DNA of 64,000 bases from an uncultured Cetobacterium sp. (GCF_945952365.1 NZ_CAMFHX010000001.1:1-64000), one strand, 5' to 3'; counted from the stretch's first letter, positions 18,140 to 27,242 are shown. A program made the numbers and translations. Notes: generated from the sequence alone by a model not told the origin.

Positions 18140-18151
18140 TTAATCGTTTAA
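18140..18151. promoter_or_regulatory. LacI-type operator before the lacI gene
   Basis: TTAATCGTTTAA differs at one base from the two perfect sites. It lies 14 bases before the TTG start codon, consistent with weaker autoregulation. Confidence 0.72.
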
Positions 18152-18209
18152 TCTGTATTGATAATAACATCTATTGTTTTAAAAGTCAACTCTTTTGTAT
18201 TTATATTTT

Positions 18210-18920
18210 TTATCTTTTAGCAAAACTACTAAAAACAAATTTATCTGTTCTATGATGAGATTCAGTATACTCAAAAAGAAGTCCATTTTCTAAATATCCA
18301 AAATTTTTAACAATAGCAACTAAACTATTTCCATTTAAATCTAAATATTTTTGATCATCTTTGGTCGTACTTTCAATAGATATAATCTTTTGTGTTCCAT
18401 TAATTTTTAAACCTTTTGTCTTCTCTAAAAATTCATAGATAGAATCCATTGCAATAGAAACTGTTAATCCATCAACGACTTCTTTTAAGAAATAGTTATC
18501 ATCTAAAATTACTTTTTCGTTATTTATCTCTCTAATTCTAATCATATGATAGACCTCTTCACCAATTAAAAAATGGGTTTTTTTACTAATCTCTTCATCT
18601 ACAATTAAACTTTCAAATACAGGAACTGTAGTTTTATAATTAAGTCCATTTTTTAAAGAAGCCTCTTTAAAACTTTCAGTTCCTCCTAGTAAAAAATTAA
18701 CAGGAATTTTTTTTATAACAAAAACTCCTTTTCCATGAACAGAGCTTAAATATCCATTGCTTGATAAAAGTTCGATAGCTTTTCTAACAGTATTTCTACT
18801 AACTGAAAAAATATCTTTCAATTGATTTTCAGAAGGGATTTTCTCTTCAGGAGGATAAGTTCCGTTATCAATATTTTCTTTAATAAAATTATATATCTCT
18901 AAATATCTACTTTTTGCCAT
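18210..18920 (-). CDS. treR: GntR-family (HutC-type) regulator, probable trehalose operon repressor
   Basis: A 236-residue protein. The N-terminal winged helix reads KIPSENQLKDIFSVSRNTVR and then SSVHGKGVFV. The C-terminal UTRA ligand domain shows IRLREINNEKVILDDNY-like sequence (actual start MIRIREINN) and DDQKYLDLNGNSLVAI. The ATG at 18920 follows GGGAG. It is divergent from treB and treC, the standard place for TreR, which senses trehalose 6-phosphate in Bacillus. A perfect palindrome in the shared upstream region is its likely operator. An inverted repeat at 18938-18946/18956-18964 lies just upstream of its start. Confidence 0.85.
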   Translation of the reverse strand: MAKSRYLEIYNFIKENIDNGTYPPEEKIPSENQLKDIFSVSRNTVRKAIELLSSNGYLSSVHGKGVFVIKKIPVNFLLGGTESFKEASLKNGLNYKTTVPVFESLIVDEEISKKTHFLIGEEVYHMIRIREINNEKVILDDNYFLKEVVDGLTVSIAMDSIYEFLEKTKGLKINGTQKIISIESTTKDDQKYLDLNGNSLVAIVKNFGYLENGLLFEYTESHHRTDKFVFSSFAKR

Positions 18921-18995
18921 TTTAACTCCCAAAATTTATAATAGTTGTATTTAAAAACTATTATATCAAAAAAAATATATTATACAAAAATTTTT

Positions 18996-19013
18996 AACTT
19001 GTTTAAACAAGTT
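18996..19013. promoter_or_regulatory. Probable TreR operator
   Basis: AACTTGTTTAAACAAGTT is a perfect 18-base palindrome. It ends two bases before the -35 box of the treB promoter, where bound repressor would block RNA polymerase. Confidence 0.82.
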
Positions 19014-19014
19014 G

Positions 19015-19043
19015 TTGACAAAAGAATGAAAATTTAATATTAT
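19015..19043 (+). promoter_or_regulatory. Sigma-70 promoter of treBC
   Basis: TTGACA (19015-19020), a 17-base spacer and TATTAT (19038-19043), about 50 bases before the treB start. Confidence 0.88.
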
Positions 19044-19093
19044 ATGTTCAATAAGAGATTGAAATATTGTTTTTTTAAATCATGGAGGGTAAT

Positions 19094-20518
19094 ATGGGAA
19101 AATATGAGAGGGAATCAAAAGAGATTTTGGAATTAATCGGTGGAAAAAATAATATAATTAGTGCAACACATTGTATAACTAGATTGAGATTGATTTTAAA
19201 AGATGAAACTTTGGTAGAAAAAACAAAGTTAGAAAATTTATCGTTAGTAAAGGGTTCTTTTTCAACATCTGGACAATTTCAAATAATAATAGGAAATGCA
19301 GTTAAAGATTTGTATAAAGATTTTCTTACTGTTGCAGAAATATCTGAAGCTACAAAAGATGAAGTTAAAGTAGCTGCTAATCAAAAGATGGGGAGACTTC
19401 AAAAAGTTGTAGGTGGTTTTGCAGAGATATTTACACCATTGCTTCCTGTAATAATTACAGGTGGATTGATTTTAGGTTTTAGAAATATAATTGGAGATTT
19501 AGCTATTTTTGGAGATGGGACTCAGACATTAACAAGTCTAAATCCAAAGTTAGCAGAACTACATAGTTTTTTATGGATTTTAGGTGAAGCTATATTTCAC
19601 TTTTTACCAGTTGGGGTGACTTGGTCTACGGTAAAAAAATATGGTGGAACCGAGATATTAGGGATTGTATTGGGAATTACCTTAGTTTCTCCTCAACTTA
19701 TGAATGCTTATGGATATGCAACTGCAGCTGCAATAAATGCAGTTCCTTTCTGGGATTTTGGATTTTTAACTATAGAGAAAGTAGGTTATCAAGCTCAAGT
19801 TATACCAGCTATGTTAGCCGGGATATTTATGGCAAAGATGGAGATATATTTGAAAAAGTATTTTTCAGAAATTTTAAAAATGATATTACTTCCATTTTTA
19901 GTTTTACTGACAACATTAATTTTATCATATTTAGTCATAGGTCCAATATCACGTGAATTGGGAAATTATATAGCAGCGATATTTAACGTTCTTTTAACTG
20001 GGCCATTTAGAGTGTTTGGAGCAATTTTATTTGGAATGTTTTATGCTCCTCTAGTTATAACAGGTGTTCATCACACTTTCTTAGCTGTCGATTTACAATT
20101 GATTGCTCAAGGAGGAACAATGATCTGGCCAATGATTGCGCTAAGCAATATTGCTCAAGGTTCAGCGGCGGTAACGATGATGTTTTTAAATAGAAAAGAT
20201 GAAAAATTAAAATCACTATCTTTATCATCTGCAATTTCAGCTTGGTTAGGTGTAACAGAACCAGCTCTATTTGGAGTAAATTTAAGATTTATGTATCCAT
20301 TTTATGGAGCTTTAATAGGTTCAGCTTTAGCAGCAGTATATTCAACTTTAACAGGAGTTTTAGCAAACTCTATTGGTATTGGAGGATTGCCCGCATTTTT
20401 AGCAATTCAACCAAAGTTTTGGATTAACTATATTATAGCTATGTTAATAGCTTTTATAGTACCGATTATAGCAACGTACGTTTTAAATAAAAGTAATTTA
20501 ATAAAAAATAAAAAGTAA
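19094..20518 (+). CDS. treB: PTS trehalose-specific EIIBC component
   Basis: Imports trehalose and phosphorylates it to trehalose 6-phosphate. The 474 residues have an N-terminal EIIB domain with the phosphorylated cysteine in THCITRLRLIL and a complete EIIC domain. The latter includes GYQAQVIPAMLAG, GVHHTFLAVDLQLI, the GVTEPALFGVNL motif and GIGGLPAF. No EIIA domain follows, so a separate glucose-type EIIA is needed, as with E. coli TreB. The ATG at 19094 is preceded by GGAGGG; the ATG at 19082 would place that site inside the gene. It is followed 18 bases later by treC. Confidence 0.93.
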   Translation: MGKYERESKEILELIGGKNNIISATHCITRLRLILKDETLVEKTKLENLSLVKGSFSTSGQFQIIIGNAVKDLYKDFLTVAEISEATKDEVKVAANQKMGRLQKVVGGFAEIFTPLLPVIITGGLILGFRNIIGDLAIFGDGTQTLTSLNPKLAELHSFLWILGEAIFHFLPVGVTWSTVKKYGGTEILGIVLGITLVSPQLMNAYGYATAAAINAVPFWDFGFLTIEKVGYQAQVIPAMLAGIFMAKMEIYLKKYFSEILKMILLPFLVLLTTLILSYLVIGPISRELGNYIAAIFNVLLTGPFRVFGAILFGMFYAPLVITGVHHTFLAVDLQLIAQGGTMIWPMIALSNIAQGSAAVTMMFLNRKDEKLKSLSLSSAISAWLGVTEPALFGVNLRFMYPFYGALIGSALAAVYSTLTGVLANSIGIGGLPAFLAIQPKFWINYIIAMLIAFIVPIIATYVLNKSNLIKNKK

Positions 20519-20536
20519 AAATAAAGTGAGGAAAAT

Positions 20537-22210
20537 ATGTTAAAAAAAGATTGGTGGAAAAGTTCAAGTGTTTATCAAATATATCCAAAAAGTTTTTGTG
20601 ATAGTAATGGAGATGGAATTGGTGATATAAAAGGTATTATCAGCAAGTTGGATTATATAAAATCTTTAGGTGTTGATGTTATATGGACAACTCCAATGTA
20701 TGTTTCACCAATGATGGATAATGGATACGATATAGCAGATTATTATAATATTAATCCGATTTTTGGAAATATGAACGATTTTGAAGAGTTATTAAAAGAA
20801 ACACATAAAAGAGGAATGAAGTTAATAATGGATATGGTTATTAATCACACTTCAATTGAAAATTTCTGGTTTAAAGAAGCTTTGAAAGGTCCAGAAAACA
20901 GATATCATAATTATTATATCTGGAAAGATGGTGAACCAAATACACCCCCAACTAATTGGAACTCAAAATTTGGTGGAAATGCTTGGGAATTTGTAGAGTC
21001 GCTAGGTAAATATTATCTTCATCTTTTTGATGTGACTCAAGCTGATCTTAATTGGGAAAATCCTGAGTTAAGAAAAGATATCTATAAGATGATAAATTTT
21101 TGGCTAGAAAAAGGTGTTGATGGATTTAGGTTAGATGTTATAAATCTAATCTCTAAAGAACAAAGTTTTTTAAATGATGATTATAAAACTGCAACTTCTG
21201 ACGGTAGGAAATTTTATACAGATGGGCCAAGAGTACATGAATTTTTAAAGGAGTTAACAGCTAATACTTTTGGAAAGCACCCAGGAAGTTTGACTGTAGG
21301 AGAGATGTCATCAACAACAATTCCTCATTGCATTGAATACACAAAACCAGAGAATGAAGAGTTATCGATGGTGTTTAATTTCCATCACTTAAAAGTTGAT
21401 TATCCAAATGGAGATAAGTGGGCTTTAGGAAAAATGGATTTTGCTGCACTGAAGGAGTTATTATTTAAGTGGCAACTAGAGATGCAAAAAGGAGATGGAT
21501 GGAGTGCTGTTTTTTGGTGTAACCACGATCAGCCAAGAATAGTTTCAAGATTTGGAAGTGAAAAGTATTTAAAAGAATCTGCAAAGATGCTAGCAACAGC
21601 AATACATATGCTAAGAGGAACACCGTATATTTATCAAGGTGAGGAGATAGGAATGATAAATCCTCATTTTGAAACTATTGAAGAGTATAGAGATGTTGAA
21701 TCTTTAAACAACTACAAAATACTTCTTCAAAAAGGAAAAACAGTAGAAGAAGCAATAGCGATTTTAGATCAAAAATCAAGAGATAATAGCAGAACTCCAG
21801 TTCAATGGACTAACTCATTGAATGCTGGTTTTTCAAAAGGAACATCATGGATAGATATTTCAAAAAATTATGAAGATATCAATGTAGATAATAGTTTGAA
21901 TGATTTAGATTCAGTATTTTATTACTATAAAAAATTGATTGAATTGAGAAAAAATTACAAAGTTATATCTCATGGAATATTCGCTCCAATGTATGAAAAT
22001 AACTCTAAAATTTTTGGATATACTCGTCAATTAAATGATGAAAAGCTTTTAGTAGTAAATAATTTTTATGAAGCCGAAACTGAAATTGAGATTCCCGAGG
22101 AGTTTGTAGGAAAAACAGTTTTAATAGGAAATTATAAAGAGACTCTTTTAACAAATAAAATTTTAAAATTAAGAGCTTATGAATCAATTGTAATTTTATC
22201 AAAAGCATAA
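20537..22210 (+). CDS. treC: Alpha,alpha-phosphotrehalase (trehalose-6-phosphate hydrolase)
   Basis: Splits trehalose 6-phosphate into glucose and glucose 6-phosphate. It is a 557-residue GH13 enzyme: YQIYPKSFCDSNGDGIGDI at the start, DMVINHTS, nucleophile in DGFRLDVINL, acid/base in VGEMSSTTIPHCIEYTKP, and the third acid in CNHDQPRIVSRFG. The EYTKPENEELSMVFNFHHLK region is characteristic of TreC rather than oligo-1,6-glucosidase. It is cotranscribed with treB and ends in a shared terminator. Confidence 0.94.
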   Translation: MLKKDWWKSSSVYQIYPKSFCDSNGDGIGDIKGIISKLDYIKSLGVDVIWTTPMYVSPMMDNGYDIADYYNINPIFGNMNDFEELLKETHKRGMKLIMDMVINHTSIENFWFKEALKGPENRYHNYYIWKDGEPNTPPTNWNSKFGGNAWEFVESLGKYYLHLFDVTQADLNWENPELRKDIYKMINFWLEKGVDGFRLDVINLISKEQSFLNDDYKTATSDGRKFYTDGPRVHEFLKELTANTFGKHPGSLTVGEMSSTTIPHCIEYTKPENEELSMVFNFHHLKVDYPNGDKWALGKMDFAALKELLFKWQLEMQKGDGWSAVFWCNHDQPRIVSRFGSEKYLKESAKMLATAIHMLRGTPYIYQGEEIGMINPHFETIEEYRDVESLNNYKILLQKGKTVEEAIAILDQKSRDNSRTPVQWTNSLNAGFSKGTSWIDISKNYEDINVDNSLNDLDSVFYYYKKLIELRKNYKVISHGIFAPMYENNSKIFGYTRQLNDEKLLVVNNFYEAETEIEIPEEFVGKTVLIGNYKETLLTNKILKLRAYESIVILSKA

Positions 22211-22238
22211 AAAAGCAGGAACTAACCTCCTGCTTTTT
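22209..22238. terminator. Bidirectional terminator overlapping two convergent stop codons
   Basis: AAAAGCAGGA (22211-22220) pairs with TCCTGCTTTT (22228-22237). It begins at the treC stop and contains the last codons of the minus-strand DUF305 gene. Confidence 0.88.
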
Positions 22239-22959
22239 CTCTATTTTTCAATAATATTTCAATCTCTTTTATCTCCTCTTCTTGAGCTAGTAAAATTTTC
22301 TGTGCTAATTTAATCAACTCCTGATTACTACCATATTTTAAGTATTCCTTAGCCATCTCTAAAGCTATCTCATGATGTGGTATCATCGACCTCAAATAAT
22401 ATTCACTTATATCTTCAGAGTTATTCCCAAGTGAATTATAAAAATCTACATTCATTTTCTCCATATTTATATTTTGTATTTTTTTTAAAAATTCTGTATT
22501 TTCATTTCCTCTTAACTCGCCCTCTTCTAAAAGAGTTTGCATCATTTCAACCTCTTTCTTTTGAACTTCTATAATCCTTTCAGCTAACTCTTTAATCTTT
22601 CCGTCTACGGTATATTTTAAAACGCCAATACTCGATACTATCGCTGCCTCATGATGTGGTATCATATAAATCACAAAGTTATTCCCTACATCATTTGTTA
22701 AAAATATTTGAGAACTAGTCGACATCATTAAACTATGTGCATATTCATCATACTCTTTATATCCTCTAAAATTTTCTGGAACAACCTTTTCTATTGGTGT
22801 CAACACACTATAAATTTTTTCCTCTGACTCTAATCTATACTTTCTTTCTTTTTGTATTTTTGATATCTCTTTTACTCCATCTCCGTAAGAGTTTATAGAT
22901 ACTGTTGAAAAAAGAGCTGCAATTCCTACCATTATATTTATATTTTTAAAATCAATCAT
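22222..22959 (-). CDS. Secreted DUF305-family protein with two DUF305-like halves
   Basis: A 245-residue protein with an N-terminal signal-like hydrophobic stretch (MVGIAALFSTVSI). It has two copies of the DUF305 core: FVIYMIPHHEAAIVSS, with later ERIIEVQKKEVEMMQTLL, and YLRSMIPHHEIALEMAKEYL, with later KILLAQEEEIKEIEILL. The MIPHHE motif and Q/E-rich helix are the ferritin-like signature; some relatives bind copper. The physiological role is unknown. It is convergent with treC and divergent from the ZIP metal transporter, so a link to periplasmic metal handling is possible but only by position. Confidence 0.85.
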   Translation of the reverse strand: MIDFKNINIMVGIAALFSTVSINSYGDGVKEISKIQKERKYRLESEEKIYSVLTPIEKVVPENFRGYKEYDEYAHSLMMSTSSQIFLTNDVGNNFVIYMIPHHEAAIVSSIGVLKYTVDGKIKELAERIIEVQKKEVEMMQTLLEEGELRGNENTEFLKKIQNINMEKMNVDFYNSLGNNSEDISEYYLRSMIPHHEIALEMAKEYLKYGSNQELIKLAQKILLAQEEEIKEIEILLKNREKAGG

Positions 22960-23053
22960 TTTTTTCCTCCTGTAGTAACGGTGTGTAACGTATTATTATA
23001 AATAACTCTATAAATTCCTTTTAATAAAAGGGAAATTTATAGCTATATAGTAC

Positions 23054-23100
23054 AATTAAGTATATAATAAACAAAAGACTTAAAATACAAATTAAGTATA
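23054..23100. promoter_or_regulatory. Direct repeat upstream of the ZIP transporter
   Basis: The 11-mer AATTAAGTATA occurs at 23054-23064 and again at 23090-23100, 36 bases apart. It lies between the DUF305 and ZIP genes. A metal-responsive regulator site is possible, but I do not recognise a known consensus. Confidence 0.4.
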
Positions 23101-23132
23101 CAATTTATTCTACAGTTAACAGGAGGTTTTTT

Positions 23133-23948
23133 ATGCTTGAATATTTAAAGGAATTGAATCCTATTTTATTAGCTTTTTTAGCTACTTTTTTTACATACTT
23201 TGTTACTATGCTTGGTTCTGCTATGGTTTTTTTCTTTAAAACTATAAACCAAAAAGTTTTAAACGGAATGCTTGGGTTTGCTTCTGGAGTAATGATTGCA
23301 GCTTCATTTTGGTCACTACTTAACCCTGCTATTGAGCTGGCAATAGAGATTGGTCTTCCTGGATGGAAACCAGCTTTAATCGGTTTTCTTTTAGGAGGTG
23401 GCTTTCTTTGGTGTGTTGACAAATTTCTGCCTCATCTTCACTTAAATAAAGAAACATCTGAAGCAGAAGGAATTAAAACAAAACTAAGACGAAGTGTTCT
23501 TTTAGTTCTAGCAATCACTCTTCACAATATTCCAGAGGGGCTTGCTGTTGGGGTAGCTTTTGGTGCACTCTCTGTAACAGGAAGTGATTCTAGTACTTTA
23601 ATTTCTGCTATCACTCTTGCTCTTGGAATTGGACTTCAAAACTTCCCAGAAGGAGCTGCTGTTTCTATTCCTCTTAGAAGAGATGGTATGAGTAGATGGA
23701 AAGCTTTTCTGTATGGCCAAGCATCTGGGATAGTTGAACCTATCGCAGGTGTTTTAGGAGCTATTTTTGTTATTAAAATGACATCTTTACTTCCGTATGC
23801 TCTTGCTTTTGCTGCTGGTGCTATGATATATGTTGTTGCTGAAGAGCTTATTCCAACAGCAAAAGAGGTTAAAAATGATGACTCTGGTACTATTGGTGTT
23901 ATGTTCGGTTTTGCACTTATGATGTTTTTAGATGTAGCTCTTGGATAG
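23133..23948 (+). CDS. ZIP-family divalent metal transporter (GufA/ZupT group)
   Basis: A 271-residue inner-membrane protein with about eight hydrophobic segments. The metal-binding motifs of the family are present: [14 protein letters not shown] in the fourth segment and [19 protein letters not shown] in the fifth. [10 protein letters not shown] is in a later one. It probably takes up zinc, iron or manganese into the cytoplasm; the metal cannot be told. AGGAGG precedes the ATG, and a strong terminator follows. Confidence 0.93.
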   Translation: MLEYLKELNPILLAFLATFFTYFVTMLGSAMVFFFKTINQKVLNGMLGFASGVMIAASFWSLLNPAIELAIEIGLPGWKPALIGFLLGGGFLWCVDKFLPHLHLNKETSEAEGIKTKLRRSVLLVLAITLHNIPEGLAVGVAFGALSVTGSDSSTLISAITLALGIGLQNFPEGAAVSIPLRRDGMSRWKAFLYGQASGIVEPIAGVLGAIFVIKMTSLLPYALAFAAGAMIYVVAEELIPTAKEVKNDDSGTIGVMFGFALMMFLDVALG

Positions 23949-23970
23949 TAATTTATAATACAAAAAATGT

Positions 23971-24005
23971 GAAATGGAGTTCTACTGAACTCCATTTCTT
24001 TTTTT
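23971..24005 (+). terminator. Terminator after the ZIP gene
   Basis: GAAATGGAGTTC (23971-23982) pairs perfectly with GAACTCCATTTC (23987-23998) around TACT, then seven T. The stop codon of the convergent minus-strand gene falls inside the hairpin. Confidence 0.93.
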
Positions 24006-24638
24006 CTCTACTTGCATTATTATCACTGTCACTTTATTTGTATATTTAGATAGCTCGTTATAGTCATTCTCTACTTGCTCCCAGTTTGGATTTGGTAGTT
24101 CTATCTCTGCTGATATTTTACCGCTAATCTCCTCCATACGAGCAATCTCTTTTGCTGTCATACCTTTTTTTATCGCTTCCATAATCTCGCTTTCATCCAC
24201 AGGATTAGCTGGTATATCCTGATCTAAAAACATATCTGAAACCATTTCGCTATTCATCTCTTGCTCAAAGTTAGGCTCACTTTTCTCTAACCCACCCTCT
24301 TTTAATGTTCTCATCATATTTACAGAAACCTTATTTGTATAAACTGAAAGTTCATTGTATAATCTTTCTACCTTTACCCAATCTGGATTCTCTTTTGCAA
24401 CTTCTGAATCAACTATCTCACCTATCTCATTCATCTTCTCCATTATATCTGGATCAGATTCTAAACTCCCCATCACACTTATTATAAACTCTTCATTTCC
24501 CACATCAGATACAGAAACATTTTGAATAACTGGTGTACTATTTTCATTGTTTGGTTCATTGACTGACTCATTTAATATTTCAGCAGAAAAAGATACTAAT
24601 GAAACAATTAAACTTAATACAATTAAAATCTTTTTCAT
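23982..24638 (-). CDS. Secreted protein of unknown function with an internal duplication
   Basis: A 218-residue protein with a clear signal peptide (KKILIVLSLIVSLVSFSAE, about residues 2-20). A unit of about 45 residues occurs twice. Copy 1 has NPDWVKVERLYNELSVYTNK followed by VSVNMM; copy 2 has NPNWEQVENDYNELSKYTNK followed by VTVIIM. The copies are joined by an acidic, methionine-rich linker. The pattern suggests a small alpha-helical module used as a pair. I do not recognise the family. It is convergent with the ZIP gene and shares its terminator. Confidence 0.75.
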   Translation of the reverse strand: MKKILIVLSLIVSLVSFSAEILNESVNEPNNENSTPVIQNVSVSDVGNEEFIISVMGSLESDPDIMEKMNEIGEIVDSEVAKENPDWVKVERLYNELSVYTNKVSVNMMRTLKEGGLEKSEPNFEQEMNSEMVSDMFLDQDIPANPVDESEIMEAIKKGMTAKEIARMEEISGKISAEIELPNPNWEQVENDYNELSKYTNKVTVIIMQVEKKRNGVQ

Positions 24639-24716
24639 AGTTTTTCTCCTTTTAACTTTATATTCTCTAAGATATATTACTAAAAGAATTCTCTTTTTCT
24701 TTGATTTTTTAAAATT

Positions 24717-25886
24717 TTATTTTGTATTATAAATATTTAAAATCTGCATCATTACACCATTTAAAATCGCTTCTTCATCTATATCAAAATTTCCATTATG
24801 AGCTGGTACAACTATATTTTTATCTGAGTTTCTAATTCCTATTGTAAAAAATGCACCCTCTGTTTTTTCAATGAAATATGAAAAATCTTCAACACCCATA
24901 TTAGCTACCTTTTTTTCATGGATACTCTCTTCTCCAAATAACTCTATTGCACTTTTTTTAATAATCTCTACATTTTTATCATGATTTATCAAAGCGGTAT
25001 ATCCAGGTTCTATCTCAATTTTTCCCTCTCCACCAAAAGCTAACGGAATTCCTTCTACTACCTCTTTTATTCTTTTTTTCATTCTCTCTCTAACTTCAGG
25101 ATTTAAAGTTCTCAATGTCCCTTTCAGCTCAATCTCGTTTGCAACAATATTCCCAGCTGTTCCGCCATTTATTGTTCCAATTGTAATTACACCACTTTCT
25201 CTAGCATCTAAATTTCTACTTACTATACTTTGAAGTGCTATAACCACATGAGAAGCTATAAGAAGTGCATCCACTCCTCGGCTTGGGTATGCTCCATGAC
25301 AACTCGTCCCACTAATTTTAATTTTCAAAGTATCTGATGAAGCATTCATAGCTCCATACTTAATTCCAACTTTACCTATATCTATTGTGTCATCTACATG
25401 TAATCCATAAACAGCATTCACGCCATCTAAAGCTCCATCCTCTATCATTGGTTTTGCTCCACCAACAGTCTCTTCGGCTGGTTGAAATATTAATCTAAGG
25501 TTCACAGGAGGTTTTGTTTTTGTTTCATAAAAATATTTTGCAACTCCTAATACCACAGTTGTGTGTACATCATGACCACAAGCATGGCAAACACCTTTAA
25601 TTTTAGATGAATACTCTGTTGTTTTCATATCTAAAATAGGTAGTGCATCTATATCTCCTCTTAACGCTATTGTAATATTTGAGTTCTCTCCTGCTATATC
25701 AGCTATAACCCCCGTATTGAATGAGGTTCTGTAAGGTATTTCCAGCTCTTTTAAATATTCACATATCTTATCATGAGTTCGATATTCTTGAGTTCCTAAT
25801 TCTGGATGTTTATGAAAATCTCTTCTCACTTCAATTAACCAATCTTTTATTTTATCTGCTTCAAACTTTAACTTCTGTATATCCAT
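24717..25886 (-). CDS. M20-family amidohydrolase, possibly N-acetyldiaminopimelate deacetylase
   Basis: A 389-residue metallopeptidase of subfamily M20D. Metal ligands are seen in VCHACGHDVH, in PAEETVGGAKPM and in GLHVD, with a C-terminal histidine in VVPAHNGNF. Relatives hydrolyse N-acyl amino acids, hippurate or N-acetyl-LL-diaminopimelate. It lies ten bases after lysA in an operon under a lysine riboswitch, so removal of the acetyl group from N-acetyldiaminopimelate in lysine synthesis is the most economical reading. That is an inference from context; other substrates are possible. Confidence 0.85.
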   Translation of the reverse strand: MDIQKLKFEADKIKDWLIEVRRDFHKHPELGTQEYRTHDKICEYLKELEIPYRTSFNTGVIADIAGENSNITIALRGDIDALPILDMKTTEYSSKIKGVCHACGHDVHTTVVLGVAKYFYETKTKPPVNLRLIFQPAEETVGGAKPMIEDGALDGVNAVYGLHVDDTIDIGKVGIKYGAMNASSDTLKIKISGTSCHGAYPSRGVDALLIASHVVIALQSIVSRNLDARESGVITIGTINGGTAGNIVANEIELKGTLRTLNPEVRERMKKRIKEVVEGIPLAFGGEGKIEIEPGYTALINHDKNVEIIKKSAIELFGEESIHEKKVANMGVEDFSYFIEKTEGAFFTIGIRNSDKNIVVPAHNGNFDIDEEAILNGVMMQILNIYNTK

Positions 25887-25895
25887 TTTTTCTCC

Positions 25896-27206
25896 CTAAA
25901 TACTTTCAATTAAATCGAAATCATTTTTTATTAAATCTTCGTAACTTTCTCTTTTTGAAACCAAATAGCTCTTTCCATCTTTTACAAAAACTACAGCTGG
26001 TGTTAAAGCTTTATTATAATTACTGCTCATTGAATGTCCATAAGCTCCTGTGCAACTAACTAATACTAAATCGCCCTCTGAACACTTTCCTAACTTTGTA
26101 TTCTTAGCTATTATATCCCCTGATTCACAACATTTTCCAGCTATTGTTACTAACTCTTTTTTACTTTCATTTAACCTATTGGCAACAACACTTTCATATT
26201 TAGCACTATACAAAGCTGGTCTGATATTATCAGTCATTCCCCCATCTATAAAGACATATTTTTCTCCACCAAAAGTTTTCTTCTCTCCTCCAACTGTGTA
26301 TAGAGTACTTCCTGCTGCTGCAACTATTGAACGCCCTGGTTCTATTATCACATTCTCAACTGATAAGTTTTCTGCTAGTAGATTCTCCTCTAAAGAGATA
26401 ATAATTTTTTTCATCATCTTTTTTAAATCAGCATCTGTGTCCTCTTCAGTATACCTAACTCCGAATCCTCCACCGATATTTATTTCTGGAATTTTAATAT
26501 CTAACTTCTCTGAAACTTTTTTTGTAAATTGAACCATTGTTTTTACACCTTCACAAAAAGCAAGTTCGTCAAAAATCTGTGAACCTATATGGCAATGAAA
26601 GCCTAAAAAATTCAGCTCTTTCTTTTCAACAATATCTTTTACAATATTTTCTATCTCTTTATCAAAAATTGATTCTCCAAACTTTGAAGTATGCTTTGCT
26701 GTTTTTATATATTCATGAGTGTGTGCATCTATTCCAATATTTAGCCTCAACATAACATCCATCTTTTTTCCTACTCTTTTACAAATCTGAGCTACTTTTT
26801 CAGCTTCAAATCTGTTGTCTAAAATTATACTTCCTATCTCACGTTCTACACACATATTCAGCTCTTCTAAAGATTTATTGTTTCCATGCATATGAACTCT
26901 TTTTGAAGGAAATCCAGATGAAAGAATTGTGTATAACTCTCCTGCTGAAACAGCATCTATATGTAACCCCTCTCTATTTATAACTTGAGCCATTCCTTTT
27001 GAAAGATACGCTTTAGAAGCATACACAACAGTTGTATTAAATTTTTCACTTTTAAATGAGTTTTTTATATCTCTAATTTTCTTTTGTAGTAACTCTAAAT
27101 CATATATATACAAAGGTGTTCCAAAATCTTCTTTTAATTTTTTTACTGAAATACCACCTATTTCTAAAACACCATCTACATTTTTCATACTTCCTAAAAA
27201 CTTCAT
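25896..27206 (-). CDS. lysA: Diaminopimelate decarboxylase
   Basis: Makes lysine from meso-diaminopimelate using PLP. The 436 residues show the alanine-racemase-like barrel: VVYASKAYLSKGMAQ holds the PLP lysine, followed by GFHCHIGSQI, INIGGGFGVRY, EPGRSIVAAAGSTLY, and the substrate-site CCESGDI region. The ATG is preceded by a GGAGTGGG-like ribosome site. It is the middle gene of the lysine-riboswitch operon, between an AGCS symporter and an M20 hydrolase. Confidence 0.95.
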   Translation of the reverse strand: MKFLGSMKNVDGVLEIGGISVKKLKEDFGTPLYIYDLELLQKKIRDIKNSFKSEKFNTTVVYASKAYLSKGMAQVINREGLHIDAVSAGELYTILSSGFPSKRVHMHGNNKSLEELNMCVEREIGSIILDNRFEAEKVAQICKRVGKKMDVMLRLNIGIDAHTHEYIKTAKHTSKFGESIFDKEIENIVKDIVEKKELNFLGFHCHIGSQIFDELAFCEGVKTMVQFTKKVSEKLDIKIPEINIGGGFGVRYTEEDTDADLKKMMKKIIISLEENLLAENLSVENVIIEPGRSIVAAAGSTLYTVGGEKKTFGGEKYVFIDGGMTDNIRPALYSAKYESVVANRLNESKKELVTIAGKCCESGDIIAKNTKLGKCSEGDLVLVSCTGAYGHSMSSNYNKALTPAVVFVKDGKSYLVSKRESYEDLIKNDFDLIESI

Positions 27207-27242
27207 CCCACTCCTCCTATTCAGTACAATTTATAAATTAAC

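Noticed and set aside
18938-18964. Inverted repeat just upstream of treR as a second operator
   Set aside because: ATAATAGTT/AACTATTAT is AT-rich and unlike the 18-base palindrome; it could equally be chance or a leader hairpin, so it is noted only under treR.
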